In this document: positions 8,847-17,426 of the stretch, piece by piece | Numbering within the stretch: position 1 is the first letter of the stretch | Layout of the letters: every line of letters starts with the position of its first letter | Assembly (NCBI RefSeq): GCF_009741275.1 | Contig: NZ_WOWS01000003.1 | Coordinates: 372,001-436,000 of the forward strand | Reading direction: 5' to 3' | DNA from: Winogradskyella endarachnes | Lineage (GTDB): Bacteria > Bacteroidota > Bacteroidia > Flavobacteriales > Flavobacteriaceae | Length of the DNA: 64,000 bases | Position numbers and translations under genes: made by a program | Notes under the pieces: generated by a model | What the model was told of the DNA's origin: nothing | Database searches by the model: none | Seen by the model: only the letters and a program-made list of their open reading frames with translations

Positions 8847-9673
8847 TATTTTAAATCTGATAGTTTATTGTCTCTTTTAAATGATTTTAAGTCTGTCCAT
8901 TCTTTAAGTTTTTTTCCTTTAGAATATTTTGAAGCCGCTATTAATTCTTCATTTTTATACATGAGACAATATCCATTTTTTTTATTGTTAGTTAATTGAC
9001 ATTTGTGATTAATTTTTTCATTTTCATCGTAAAATAACCACCAACTATCTTTCTTGCCATTCACAAAATGACCTTCTGAGGTTTTAAAGCCATTTTCGCT
9101 GTAAAATTGCCAATAGCTAGTGAGTTTTCCTAACTTATAGTCACCAACTTTTTCAATTTGTCCATTTTTATAAAAAAATCGCCAATACCCTGTTTGTTTT
9201 CCATTTAAATATCGACCTTCATTGGCTAGTTTTCCATTGTTGAAATAGGTTTTCCAGTAGGAGGTTTTTTCATCGTCTTTATAATGTCCCTTTTCTTTTA
9301 ATCTTCCGTTTGGGAAATAAAATTTCCAATATTTAGATCGTTTGCCATTATTATAATGGCCTTCTTCTAAAAGTCTATTGTTATAAAATGTTTTCCAATG
9401 GTTTATTTTAAGTCCGTCTTTAAAATAACCATAAGCCTCAATGTTTCCGTTTTTATCATAAAAACTCCAAAACCCATTCTCTTTTTCATTGAGAAAAGCA
9501 CCATGTTTTTTTAATTGGCCATTGGTGTGATAAAAATACCAATAGTCAATTTTTAGATTGTTTTGAAGCCAACCTTTGGAACTAATTTTACCGTTATCAT
9601 AGGTATTTTTAATGTAGTTTTTTTGACCAAATGCCAAGGATGAAAAAAATAATAAAAATAGAAAAACGCGCAT
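8846..9673 (-). CDS. Secreted MORN-like/YwqK-type repeat protein
   Basis: 275 residues. A signal peptide (MRVFLFLLFFSSLAFGQ) is followed by at least eight tandem repeats of 22-23 residues with the pattern NGK-x-EG-x-Y-x-NGK-x-x-x-YWxFY, the MORN-like repeat of the YwqK family (often labelled toxin-antitoxin antitoxin, without evidence for that role here). The repeats should fold into a long beta-hairpin ladder, outside the cytoplasm. It shares one base with each neighbour, so it is locked into an operon between an electron-transfer protein and glycosyltransferases. It may scaffold the assembly or bind the glycan; the function is unknown. Confidence 0.8.
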   Translation of the reverse strand: MRVFLFLLFFSSLAFGQKNYIKNTYDNGKISSKGWLQNNLKIDYWYFYHTNGQLKKHGAFLNEKENGFWSFYDKNGNIEAYGYFKDGLKINHWKTFYNNRLLEEGHYNNGKRSKYWKFYFPNGRLKEKGHYKDDEKTSYWKTYFNNGKLANEGRYLNGKQTGYWRFFYKNGQIEKVGDYKLGKLTSYWQFYSENGFKTSEGHFVNGKKDSWWLFYDENEKINHKCQLTNNKKNGYCLMYKNEELIAASKYSKGKKLKEWTDLKSFKRDNKLSDLK

Positions 9674-11262
9674 TATTTCTGATTTACTAAATCCATTAAA
9701 TCAACATCGTTACCTAATAAAATTTCTGTTGGGTTAATTCTTCCTTTCATGCTATCATTCTCTAGTTTAAGAACACCTCTTGGGCAAACCGCTGAACAAA
9801 TACCGCAGCCTACACAGCTAGACCGTACAATGTTTTCACCTTTTTGGGCATATGCACGTACGTCTATCCCCATCTCGCAACTGTTAGAACAGTTACCACA
9901 AGAAATACATTGTCCGCCATTTGTTGTAATTCTAAATTTAGAAAACAAACGTTGTTGAAATCCAAGTATTGCTGCCATTGGGCATCCAAAACGACACCAT
10001 GATCTATTACCTAAAATAGGGTAGAACCCAGTACCAATAACACCAGAAAAAATTGAACCAATATATAAGCCATAAGCAGACCTTAAAGCGCCAGCTTTTA
10101 TATAAAAAATATGTTCTGTTGTACCTGTAAAGTGCATAATAAGCAGTAACGCAATCACAGCGGAAAAGCCAATAGCACCATATTTAGCATCTTTACCAAG
10201 TTCTTGTCTTTTAAAAAACATAACGGCAACAAAAACCAAAGTTAAAAAGCCAATAACTAAACTAATAAAAACACCTCGTGTTAGCCAAAAATCATTTTTG
10301 TCGTAACCTAGATAAGTATATATCATTGCGGTTGTCATCACTACAGAAAATACTAAAACGGTATGTATTAACCATCGTTCTAATTTCCAAGCAGACATTT
10401 TTTTAGATGATAACTGTCTAAATGAATCACCTGCTGTTTCTGCTAATCCACCACAACCACAAACCCAAGAACAATACCAACGCTTTCCGTATTTGTACGT
10501 AAGGATTGGTGTAATTACAAATATGGATATAATACCAAACAGTAGTAATGCCAATCCAATATTTCCGTTAGAAAGAAAACCATTAACAGACCATTCATCA
10601 AAAATATAATAGTTAAGTGGCCAAATACTTTTAAGGTCGTAATACGGTAAATCGTTATTCATAACGTACATGAATTCTGGAATCAAAAATGCAAAGCCTA
10701 GCTGAAAAAACATTACAGAAACAGTACGCAATTGCTGGTAGCGATTATGTCTGTATTTTAGAATAAATTTATAACCAAATGCTAGTATAGCAACTGTATA
10801 TAAAGTGCCATAAACAAACCATTGACTTGCATTTCTACCACTTAATAATTGACTTAGAGGGTCAAATAAACCTATTAAGCCTGTATTAGCTTCACCATCT
10901 GAACCTAAACCTAAATACTTTGGAAAGAAATAAAGGACAATATAAAAGGTAGTTAGTATTACACCAACAATCCAACCCCAAACACCACGTGAAGAAATGG
11001 ATTTAAACCAAACGCCATCGTTTTTTATACCTTCTAATTTAGTGAGGTAGGCTTCTCTAGCATATATAATTGTACCAACTGTAATTAAACCTAATGAAAG
11101 GGATAAGAAAACGGCTTTGTTAGGGAAATTAGTATTAAACAAGGCTAAAACTAAAATGAATAAACCTATAACTCCAACAGCTAAGGCTACTTTTTGTTTG
11201 TTTGATATGTTTAAAGCATCAGGTTTAGCCAATGACATACTGTGGTTTAATTTATTGCTCAT
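9673..11262 (-). CDS. Membrane polyferredoxin, NapH/NosR-like
   Basis: 529 residues with about eight to ten membrane segments. Two NapH/NosR-type cysteine motifs face the cytoplasm: CSWVCGCGG (C264, C268, C270) and CRFGCPMA (C423, C427). The C-terminus carries two [4Fe-4S] ferredoxin motifs: C452, C455, C458 with C462, and C483, C486, C489 with C493. The first ends in CEMG instead of CP, the second is classical CPRG. Such proteins pass electrons from the quinol pool or a soluble donor across or along the inner membrane. The NosR periplasmic FMN domain is absent. The gene lies 2 bp after an FAD oxidoreductase, its likely redox partner. Confidence 0.85.
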   Translation of the reverse strand: MSNKLNHSMSLAKPDALNISNKQKVALAVGVIGLFILVLALFNTNFPNKAVFLSLSLGLITVGTIIYAREAYLTKLEGIKNDGVWFKSISSRGVWGWIVGVILTTFYIVLYFFPKYLGLGSDGEANTGLIGLFDPLSQLLSGRNASQWFVYGTLYTVAILAFGYKFILKYRHNRYQQLRTVSVMFFQLGFAFLIPEFMYVMNNDLPYYDLKSIWPLNYYIFDEWSVNGFLSNGNIGLALLLFGIISIFVITPILTYKYGKRWYCSWVCGCGGLAETAGDSFRQLSSKKMSAWKLERWLIHTVLVFSVVMTTAMIYTYLGYDKNDFWLTRGVFISLVIGFLTLVFVAVMFFKRQELGKDAKYGAIGFSAVIALLLIMHFTGTTEHIFYIKAGALRSAYGLYIGSIFSGVIGTGFYPILGNRSWCRFGCPMAAILGFQQRLFSKFRITTNGGQCISCGNCSNSCEMGIDVRAYAQKGENIVRSSCVGCGICSAVCPRGVLKLENDSMKGRINPTEILLGNDVDLMDLVNQK

Positions 11263-11264
11263 GT

Positions 11265-12569
11265 TTATGCAGTTTGTAATTGGTTGTTGTATGCTTTTAA
11301 TATTTCGTTTTCAAATTTTGAATAGAATTCTGGATCAAAATTGGCTTCAGGTAAATGATTTATAACGTAATCAACATCTTTTTTTTCTGTTAACCAGGTA
11401 TCAAAAGTTTCATGGCGCATTCGTATTCCAAAGGTGTTAATGCCTAAAAACTCTTTAGTGTCTTTGTGGTAAGCTACGGTTATGCATTTAGTGTCATCAT
11501 TATGTTTCCAATGAAAGTGTTTTTCGTATTCTGGTCGACCACGTTCTCCAAATACCCAACCGTATGTTTGATATTCAATGTCTAAAAATTTTGCTGAGTT
11601 AAACCAATGCCCTGGTTTGTATTCTATTTTATTGCCACAAATGGTTTGTGCTAAAGTTTCGCCCATCATTCTACCTGTATACCAAACGGCTTCTATAGGT
11701 CTGCGGTTGCCAATGGCTTCATGTTGCTCGGCACAATCTCCTATAGCATAAACATCTTTTACGTTAGTTTCTAAAAAACGATTCACTTTTACACCTCGTC
11801 CTAATTCAATTTCAGAATCTTTTAAGAAATCAATATTTGGTGTTACTCCAGCCGTTAATCCAACCACATTACATGGAATTTCTTCTCCTGTTTCTTCAAT
11901 AATAACGGACTTAACGTTTCCATTTTCGTCCGATTTAATTTCTTTTAAATTTGTAGAAAGCCTTAAATCTATATGATGATTTTTTATGTGCCTGTTAATC
12001 ATTCCGCTTTCGCCTTCAGGTAAAACACCATTCCAAAAACTATCTTCTCTTACTAAAAAAGTTACAGGTATACTTCTAGAGTTCAACATTTCTGCTAATT
12101 CAATTCCTATTAAACCACCACCAACAATTACAGCGCGTTTACAGACCTCTTTATTGGGTGCATGTTTTTCAAGATTTTCTAAATCTTGCTTATGATACAT
12201 GCCCATTACGCCTTCTAAATCTTGTCCTGGCCAACCAAATTTGTTAGGTTTACTTCCGGTTGCAATAATCAATTTATCATATTGCATGGTGTCTCCTTCC
12301 GCAAAATATAGTGTTTTAGACTTCGTTTCTACCGTTTTTACGTAGCCTTTTTTAAGTTCAATTCTGTTCTTTTTCCAAAACCAGTTTTCGTAAGGTTGCG
12401 TGTGTTCAAACTTCATGTGTCCCATGTACACATACATTAATGCTGTACGTGAAAAGAAATAATCTGTTTCAGCAGAGATAATTGTAATCTTCTTGTCAGA
12501 TAGTTTTCGGATATGTCTGGCTAATGTAACGCCAGAAATTCCGTTGCCTATAATAACGATGTGCTCCAT
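11265..12569 (-). CDS. FAD/NAD(P)-dependent oxidoreductase
   Basis: 434 residues of the pyridine nucleotide-disulfide oxidoreductase fold. It shows an N-terminal FAD motif IIGNGISGVTLARHIR, a second Rossmann motif for NAD(P)H at 143-165 (AVIVGGGLIGIELAE), and the closing FAD motif DVYAIGDCAEQ near 270-280. There is no CxxxxC redox pair, so it is not a disulfide reductase. It resembles nitrite reductase/rubredoxin reductase-type subunits that feed ferredoxins. About 110 C-terminal residues (HWFNSAKFLDIEYQTYGWVFG onward) form an extra domain. It is the first gene of the six-gene minus-strand operon and is divergent from the DUF547 operon. Confidence 0.87.
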   Translation of the reverse strand: MEHIVIIGNGISGVTLARHIRKLSDKKITIISAETDYFFSRTALMYVYMGHMKFEHTQPYENWFWKKNRIELKKGYVKTVETKSKTLYFAEGDTMQYDKLIIATGSKPNKFGWPGQDLEGVMGMYHKQDLENLEKHAPNKEVCKRAVIVGGGLIGIELAEMLNSRSIPVTFLVREDSFWNGVLPEGESGMINRHIKNHHIDLRLSTNLKEIKSDENGNVKSVIIEETGEEIPCNVVGLTAGVTPNIDFLKDSEIELGRGVKVNRFLETNVKDVYAIGDCAEQHEAIGNRRPIEAVWYTGRMMGETLAQTICGNKIEYKPGHWFNSAKFLDIEYQTYGWVFGERGRPEYEKHFHWKHNDDTKCITVAYHKDTKEFLGINTFGIRMRHETFDTWLTEKKDVDYVINHLPEANFDPEFYSKFENEILKAYNNQLQTA

Positions 12570-12773
12570 GGTTTTTTATGTTAGTTAAGAGGTCTGTCGG
12601 AGTTAAAGGTAAGAACTTAAGAAATGCTTATTATTTAGAAAGAATTTAAATAGGGAAACTTTTGTAAGGTTTTAGGTTTTAAGAATCTGTTATTATTTTT
12701 TTAACATGGTGTAAGTGTTAATATTTCTATGCGACCTAGAGACTATTAAATTTAAAATTAACACTAAAACATT

Positions 12774-13484
12774 ATGAAAGTATACCATTTTTTAATCGCA
12801 CTATTATTCACTTTTAGTGTTAGTGCACAAGACTTAAATTCATTTTTTACAGAGACTAATTCTTTTTTAAATAAGCATGTTTCTAAAGGAAAAGTTGATT
12901 ATGCAAATATACATAAGGACCAATCTGAAATAGATGAACTTTTAAAAATTGCAAGTGGTATTACAGTTAAAGTTTCAGATGCCAATAATTATAAAGCCTT
13001 TTGGATTAATGCCTATAATATTTCTGTAATCAAAGGCATCATAGATAACTACCCAACTAAATCGCCTTTAGATAATGCTGGTTTTTTTGATAAAACAACC
13101 TATAGTTTAGGAGGTAAGACCATTACATTAAATGATATAGAACATAAGTTACTAAGAGGTAATTTTAAGGATGCGCGTTTTCATTTTGTATTGGTTTGTG
13201 GAGCCTTGGGTTGTCCGCCTTTAATTAGTGAAGCTTACATGCCAAATACTTTAGAGGCACAATTAGATAAACAAACAAAAGTGGCTTTAAATGGTAGTTT
13301 TCTAAAGGTTAATACCAAGAAGAAAAAGGTAGAAGCTTCTGAAATTATGAAATGGTACAAAGAAGATTTTACCATGGATGGCATAACTGAAATAGAGTTT
13401 ATAAATAAGTATAGAACAGAAAAAATTCCAGAGAATTTTAAGCTCACTTATTTTACCTACAACTGGAATTTAAACAAACAATAA
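12774..13484 (+). CDS. DUF547 domain protein, copy 1, secreted
   Basis: 236 residues. The signal peptide is MKVYHFLIALLFTFSVSAQ, with no lipobox. The DUF547 core follows with its marks: KAFWINAYNISVIKGI near 78-93, LNDIEHKLLRG, FHFVLVCGALGCPPL near 140-155, EIMKWYKEDF and a final FTYNWNLN. The biochemical function of DUF547 is not established. A second, longer copy is present at 20577-21449 with the same motifs and in the neighbourhood of arsenosugar-type genes. This is the first gene of a plus-strand operon that includes an outer-membrane barrel and a GH113-like lipoprotein. Confidence 0.88.
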   Translation: MKVYHFLIALLFTFSVSAQDLNSFFTETNSFLNKHVSKGKVDYANIHKDQSEIDELLKIASGITVKVSDANNYKAFWINAYNISVIKGIIDNYPTKSPLDNAGFFDKTTYSLGGKTITLNDIEHKLLRGNFKDARFHFVLVCGALGCPPLISEAYMPNTLEAQLDKQTKVALNGSFLKVNTKKKKVEASEIMKWYKEDFTMDGITEIEFINKYRTEKIPENFKLTYFTYNWNLNKQ

Positions 13485-13515
13485 TTAAATAATAATCAAC
13501 TTTAAAAAAAAAGCA

Positions 13516-14385
13516 ATGAAAAAAATTAGTTTAGCAATCCTAGCAATGGTGGTTACATTTCTAGGATTTTCTCAAGAAGATGAAAAGGTACAGAAAAGTG
13601 TAATACAAGAATATACACCTTCAAAATTATTAGATAAAGGCCAATGGGATATAAAGTGGTTTAATAATTTATATACCCAAACCGAAAGTACATTTAATGA
13701 TGGCAAAGAGCCGAGAGAAACCTTTTTTACATCTACTTTAGATGTGTTTACTGGTGTTTCTGAGAGTAGTAATTTTAATGTTGGATTGCTTTTAGAATTT
13801 AGATCTAATGTCATTGCTGATAGAGATGCGTTAGACGTATTTTCTTTTGATGGCGAAACAGGTACAGCGCGTTCTGGTTTTACATCATTTGCACCTGCTA
13901 TAAAATTTAATCCATTTAAAAATGTGTCAAACTTTACAGTACAGACTGCTTTTCATATTCCTTTAGTTGATAATGAATCTGAGGATGGTGTGTTTTTGGA
14001 TCAGAAAGGTTTTATTTTTCAGAATAGATTTTTCTACGATTATACGTTTCCAAGTGGTGATTGGCAAATTTTTACTGAGCTAAACACAGAATATAATTTT
14101 GGTAAAAAAGAAGATAGTTTCGCAAACAACAGTCTTAACTTAACACCAGGTGTTTTTCTAAGTTATTTTCCAAGTGATAAGTTTACGGTTTTGGTTTTGG
14201 CACAACATTCTCAGCGTATAGATACAGGTAATGATTTTGAGCAAGATTTTACAGCCTTAGGTGGTGGATTTAAATATCAACTCACTAAAGTGTTAAATAT
14301 AGAAACGCTTTATACCAATTTTGTAAGAGGCAATAATACTGGTTTAGGTGAAACATTTAATATAGGATTAAGGGCATTGTTTTAA
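13516..14385 (+). CDS. Outer-membrane beta-barrel protein, unknown
   Basis: 289 residues: signal peptide (MKKISLAILAMVVTFLGFSQ), then alternating beta-strand patterns to a C-terminal FNIGLRALF, ending in the phenylalanine typical of outer-membrane barrels. Strand-like segments such as NFNVGLLLEFRSNVI, NFTVQTAFHIPLVD and KFTVLVLAQHSQ alternate with polar turns. It has no TonB box or POTRA domain, so a small porin or passive barrel is most likely. It starts 31 bp after the DUF547 gene. Confidence 0.7.
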   Translation: MKKISLAILAMVVTFLGFSQEDEKVQKSVIQEYTPSKLLDKGQWDIKWFNNLYTQTESTFNDGKEPRETFFTSTLDVFTGVSESSNFNVGLLLEFRSNVIADRDALDVFSFDGETGTARSGFTSFAPAIKFNPFKNVSNFTVQTAFHIPLVDNESEDGVFLDQKGFIFQNRFFYDYTFPSGDWQIFTELNTEYNFGKKEDSFANNSLNLTPGVFLSYFPSDKFTVLVLAQHSQRIDTGNDFEQDFTALGGGFKYQLTKVLNIETLYTNFVRGNNTGLGETFNIGLRALF

Positions 14386-14420
14386 GATTTCTATAAATTA
14401 GGCTTTCTAAAATAGTTTAT

Positions 14421-15434
14421 ATGCATAATTTTAAATGTCTCTTTTCTTTAGTTTTAGTAGTAGTTTTATCGGCTTGTAGTGGGCAAGAAGATAAAATTAA
14501 TGGCGTTAGCTTTGTGGCTTCTAGAGATGTAATTGATGCGTCTCATGTTAACCCAATAGTAGAAGTTAATGCCAATTTTGCCGCAGTAATGCCATTTGGG
14601 TTTATAAAAAACTTAGACCATCCAGACATTAAACATAATACAGATAGACAATGGTTTGGTGAGACAAAACCTGGCGCAAAACAGTATATAGAGGAGCTTC
14701 GAAAAAAGGATATTAAAGTAATGATTAAGCCTCAAATATGGGTTTGGCGAGGTGAATTTACAGGCCTTATTAAAATGTCTTCAGAAGAAAATTGGAAAGT
14801 CTTAGAAGCCTCATATTCTAATTTTATCTTAGAATACGTTAAACTGGCAAAAGAGGTCAATGCAGAAATTTTTTGTATTGGTACGGAGTTAGAACTGTTT
14901 GTGAAGCACAGGCCACAATACTGGACAGACCTTATTACTGAAATAAAAACTATATATTCTGGTAAACTTACCTATGCAGCTAATTGGGACGAGTTTAAAC
15001 ATACGCCATTTTGGGGGCAGTTAGATTATATAGGTATTGATGCCTATTTCCCAGTAAGTGATTCAAAAACGCCAACTTTAGAAGAATGTTTAGAAGGTTG
15101 GAAAGCACATAAGCCAATTGTTTCAAAATTGTCAGAGACATATAGCAAGCCTATTTTATTTACAGAATATGGTTATAGAAGTGTAGATTTTGCAGGAAGA
15201 AAGCCATGGCTTTCAGATAGAGATATGACAGCGGTAAATCTAGAGGCACAAGTCAATACTACTAAAGCTTTATTTGAAACCTTTTGGAAAGAACCTTGGT
15301 TTGCAGGAGGCTTTATTTGGAAATGGTTTCATAAACACAATGAGGTTGGTGGTAAAAATAATTCAAGATTTACACCACAAAATAAACCTGCAGAGGAGGT
15401 GTTAAGAACCTATTATAAAAAAGAAGATGAATAA
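14421..15434 (+). CDS. GH113-like glycosidase lipoprotein
   Basis: 337 residues. A lipoprotein signal ends at C19 (VVLSAC). The rest reads as a (beta/alpha)8 glycosidase of the GH113/clan GH-A type: IKVMIKPQIWVW near 98-109, acid/base E156 in CIGTELELF, GIDAYFP near 205-211, and nucleophile E249 in LFTEYGYRS. GH113 members cleave beta-1,4-mannan. A surface or periplasmic mannosidase would suit a locus rich in mannosyltransferase-like genes, but the substrate is inferred. Its last 8 bases overlap the next gene. Confidence 0.82.
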   Translation: MHNFKCLFSLVLVVVLSACSGQEDKINGVSFVASRDVIDASHVNPIVEVNANFAAVMPFGFIKNLDHPDIKHNTDRQWFGETKPGAKQYIEELRKKDIKVMIKPQIWVWRGEFTGLIKMSSEENWKVLEASYSNFILEYVKLAKEVNAEIFCIGTELELFVKHRPQYWTDLITEIKTIYSGKLTYAANWDEFKHTPFWGQLDYIGIDAYFPVSDSKTPTLEECLEGWKAHKPIVSKLSETYSKPILFTEYGYRSVDFAGRKPWLSDRDMTAVNLEAQVNTTKALFETFWKEPWFAGGFIWKWFHKHNEVGGKNNSRFTPQNKPAEEVLRTYYKKEDE

Positions 15435-16167
15435 ATTTAAGTATTTTTTATTAGCAATAGTATTGTCTGCTTGTACTAGTGATGATACAGCTGATTTAAT
15501 TGAAAATTCTAATACGTTAACAGGTTACTTACAAAATAGAAGCGTTGAAAATGGAGCTGTTATTGCATGTGCAGGGAACACTGAGGATGATACGTTTAAT
15601 GTTGAAATTTTCTTTTATCCAGAAGAAAATGCTACTAACTTTAGATTATATGAAACGAGTTCTCCTGATGTTGATTCTAATGAATTTTTAAACTACAATC
15701 GAGTGTTGTTAGATGATATACCTGTTTTTAATGGATATTTACGAAAATTTACAGGTAACTTTATCTCAGAGCGATGGTTTATTGTTTCTTTTGAAATAGA
15801 TGAAGAAATAAAAATATCTAACCCAATTAGAATAAAAAATATTTCGCAATCTACTTTGTACACAGATGACATTAGTATTAACCAACAAGAATCACAGATG
15901 CCGCTTTTTAATTGGAATGTAACATCAGAAATGAATAATGCTATATTTTTTCAGGTATTATCCACAACTAATAATGATTTAATTTCTGGAACCTATACTT
16001 TTGAAAATCAATTTCAATATTACGATACTTCTAATGTTGTTTTAAACATTACCAACGGAACACCTCCAGATTTAACTTTAGGAGAGGATTACAAAATGAC
16101 CATTATGGATGTGAGTGTTGATAATTGGATAAATGAAATATTTGTATCTCAATTTACAGTAGAATGA
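15427..16167 (+). CDS. Lipoprotein, unknown function
   Basis: 246 residues with a lipobox at C16 (AIVLSAC). The mature part is beta-rich with many Asn and Thr and no recognised domain. It overlaps the upstream glycosidase by 8 bp and the downstream BamA-like gene by 4 bp (ATGA), so it is made together with both. A structural or binding role for an envelope complex is possible, without direct evidence. Confidence 0.7.
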   Translation: MNKFKYFLLAIVLSACTSDDTADLIENSNTLTGYLQNRSVENGAVIACAGNTEDDTFNVEIFFYPEENATNFRLYETSSPDVDSNEFLNYNRVLLDDIPVFNGYLRKFTGNFISERWFIVSFEIDEEIKISNPIRIKNISQSTLYTDDISINQQESQMPLFNWNVTSEMNNAIFFQVLSTTNNDLISGTYTFENQFQYYDTSNVVLNITNGTPPDLTLGEDYKMTIMDVSVDNWINEIFVSQFTVE

Positions 16168-17426
16168 ATCGTATAATTACGCTGTTATTACTAAGTTTTT
16201 GCTGTTCTAGTTTTTCTCAGAATATAGTTGCTGACCTTAAAATTCAAGGAAATAAAAAGCTAAAATCTTCATTAGTAAAGAAAATTTCTAACATTAAGTC
16301 TGGTGTTGCATTAGATTCGTCAGTGATAGAAGAAGATATTAGGCTATTAAAACTGTTACCTTCTGTTGCACATGCGTATTATCAAGTTTTTCCTACTGAG
16401 GTTTCTTCGAAATTTAATGTGTATTATAATGTTGAAGAGAATTTTACCATAATCCCTTCAGCAAATATTTATACAACCAATGATGATGAATTTGCATATA
16501 GATTAGGTCTGTATGAGTTTAATCTCTTTGGGCAGAACATGATTTTTGGAGGCTTTTACCAGAAAGATATTTATAGTTCTTATGCCGTGAATTTTAGAGC
16601 ACAAAATTTGTTTAGTAGGTCTTTAGGTTTGGCTATGAATTATCAAAATTTAACAACACGAGAACCTGTTTTTTTTAATAGAAGAACTGCAGATTATAAA
16701 TATAACAATGAGTCTTTTGAAGTTTTAGGACTCTACCAGATAAACTTCTCTAACCGAATAGAATTTGGTGTCAATTACTTCACAGAAGATTATCAATACA
16801 AATCAGGAGCTACAGACCCAAATGTACCACAAGCTTTGGTGGTAAGAAAAATGCTCTATAAATTAATCTATGATTATAATGCGCTTAATTATGACTATCA
16901 GTCTGTGGATGGTTTTAGAAGTTTACTTAATTTTCAATATGTACATGCTAGAGATGATTCGCAACTACCTGGTTTTTTAATTGGTTGGAATGATTTTTTA
17001 TACTACAAACGCTTTGGTAAGAATGGCAATTGGGCAAACCGAGTAAGATTAGGGTTAGCTACCAATAATAAAACGCCTTTTGCGCCTTTTTCGGTAGATA
17101 ATAATGTAAACCTTAGAGGTGTTGGTAATACTATAGATAGAGGTACAGCAGCTATTGTTGTCAATTCAGAATACCGTTATACCCTATACGAAAAAAATTG
17201 GTTTGTGCTTCAGGGGAATGCCTTTGTAGATGCAGGTACATGGCGAAATCCAGGAGGGAATTTTAGTGATTTTTCAGATTCTAAAAACCTACGTGTTTAT
17301 CCTGGTTTGGGCTTACGTTTTATTCATAAAAAAATATACAATGCCATATTTAGAATAGATTATGGTATTGGTGTAACACCAAATGCAACACAAGGGTTAG
17401 TTTTTGGTATTGGACAGTATTTTTAG
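16164..17426 (+). CDS. BamA/FhaC-like outer-membrane protein with one POTRA
   Basis: 420 residues. A signal peptide (to about 19) precedes one POTRA-like domain (IVADLKIQGNKKLKSSLVKKISNI through VFPTEVSSKFNVYYNVEEN). A C-terminal barrel of about 330 residues contains FRSLLNFQYVHA, VNLRGVGNTIDRGTAAIVVNSEYRY and ends GIGQYF. The LRGVGN segment resembles the RGF/RGY loop of Omp85 proteins. The single POTRA and short length set it apart from BamA and TamL. It may insert or export a surface partner encoded in this operon. Its stop overlaps the stop of the convergent gene by 4 bp, leaving no room for a terminator. Confidence 0.72.
   Translation: MNRIITLLLLSFCCSSFSQNIVADLKIQGNKKLKSSLVKKISNIKSGVALDSSVIEEDIRLLKLLPSVAHAYYQVFPTEVSSKFNVYYNVEENFTIIPSANIYTTNDDEFAYRLGLYEFNLFGQNMIFGGFYQKDIYSSYAVNFRAQNLFSRSLGLAMNYQNLTTREPVFFNRRTADYKYNNESFEVLGLYQINFSNRIEFGVNYFTEDYQYKSGATDPNVPQALVVRKMLYKLIYDYNALNYDYQSVDGFRSLLNFQYVHARDDSQLPGFLIGWNDFLYYKRFGKNGNWANRVRLGLATNNKTPFAPFSVDNNVNLRGVGNTIDRGTAAIVVNSEYRYTLYEKNWFVLQGNAFVDAGTWRNPGGNFSDFSDSKNLRVYPGLGLRFIHKKIYNAIFRIDYGIGVTPNATQGLVFGIGQYF

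Noticed and set aside
8846..9673. YwqK-type protein as an antitoxin of a toxin-antitoxin pair
   Set aside because: It has a signal peptide and no toxin-like neighbour; the label comes from family naming only.
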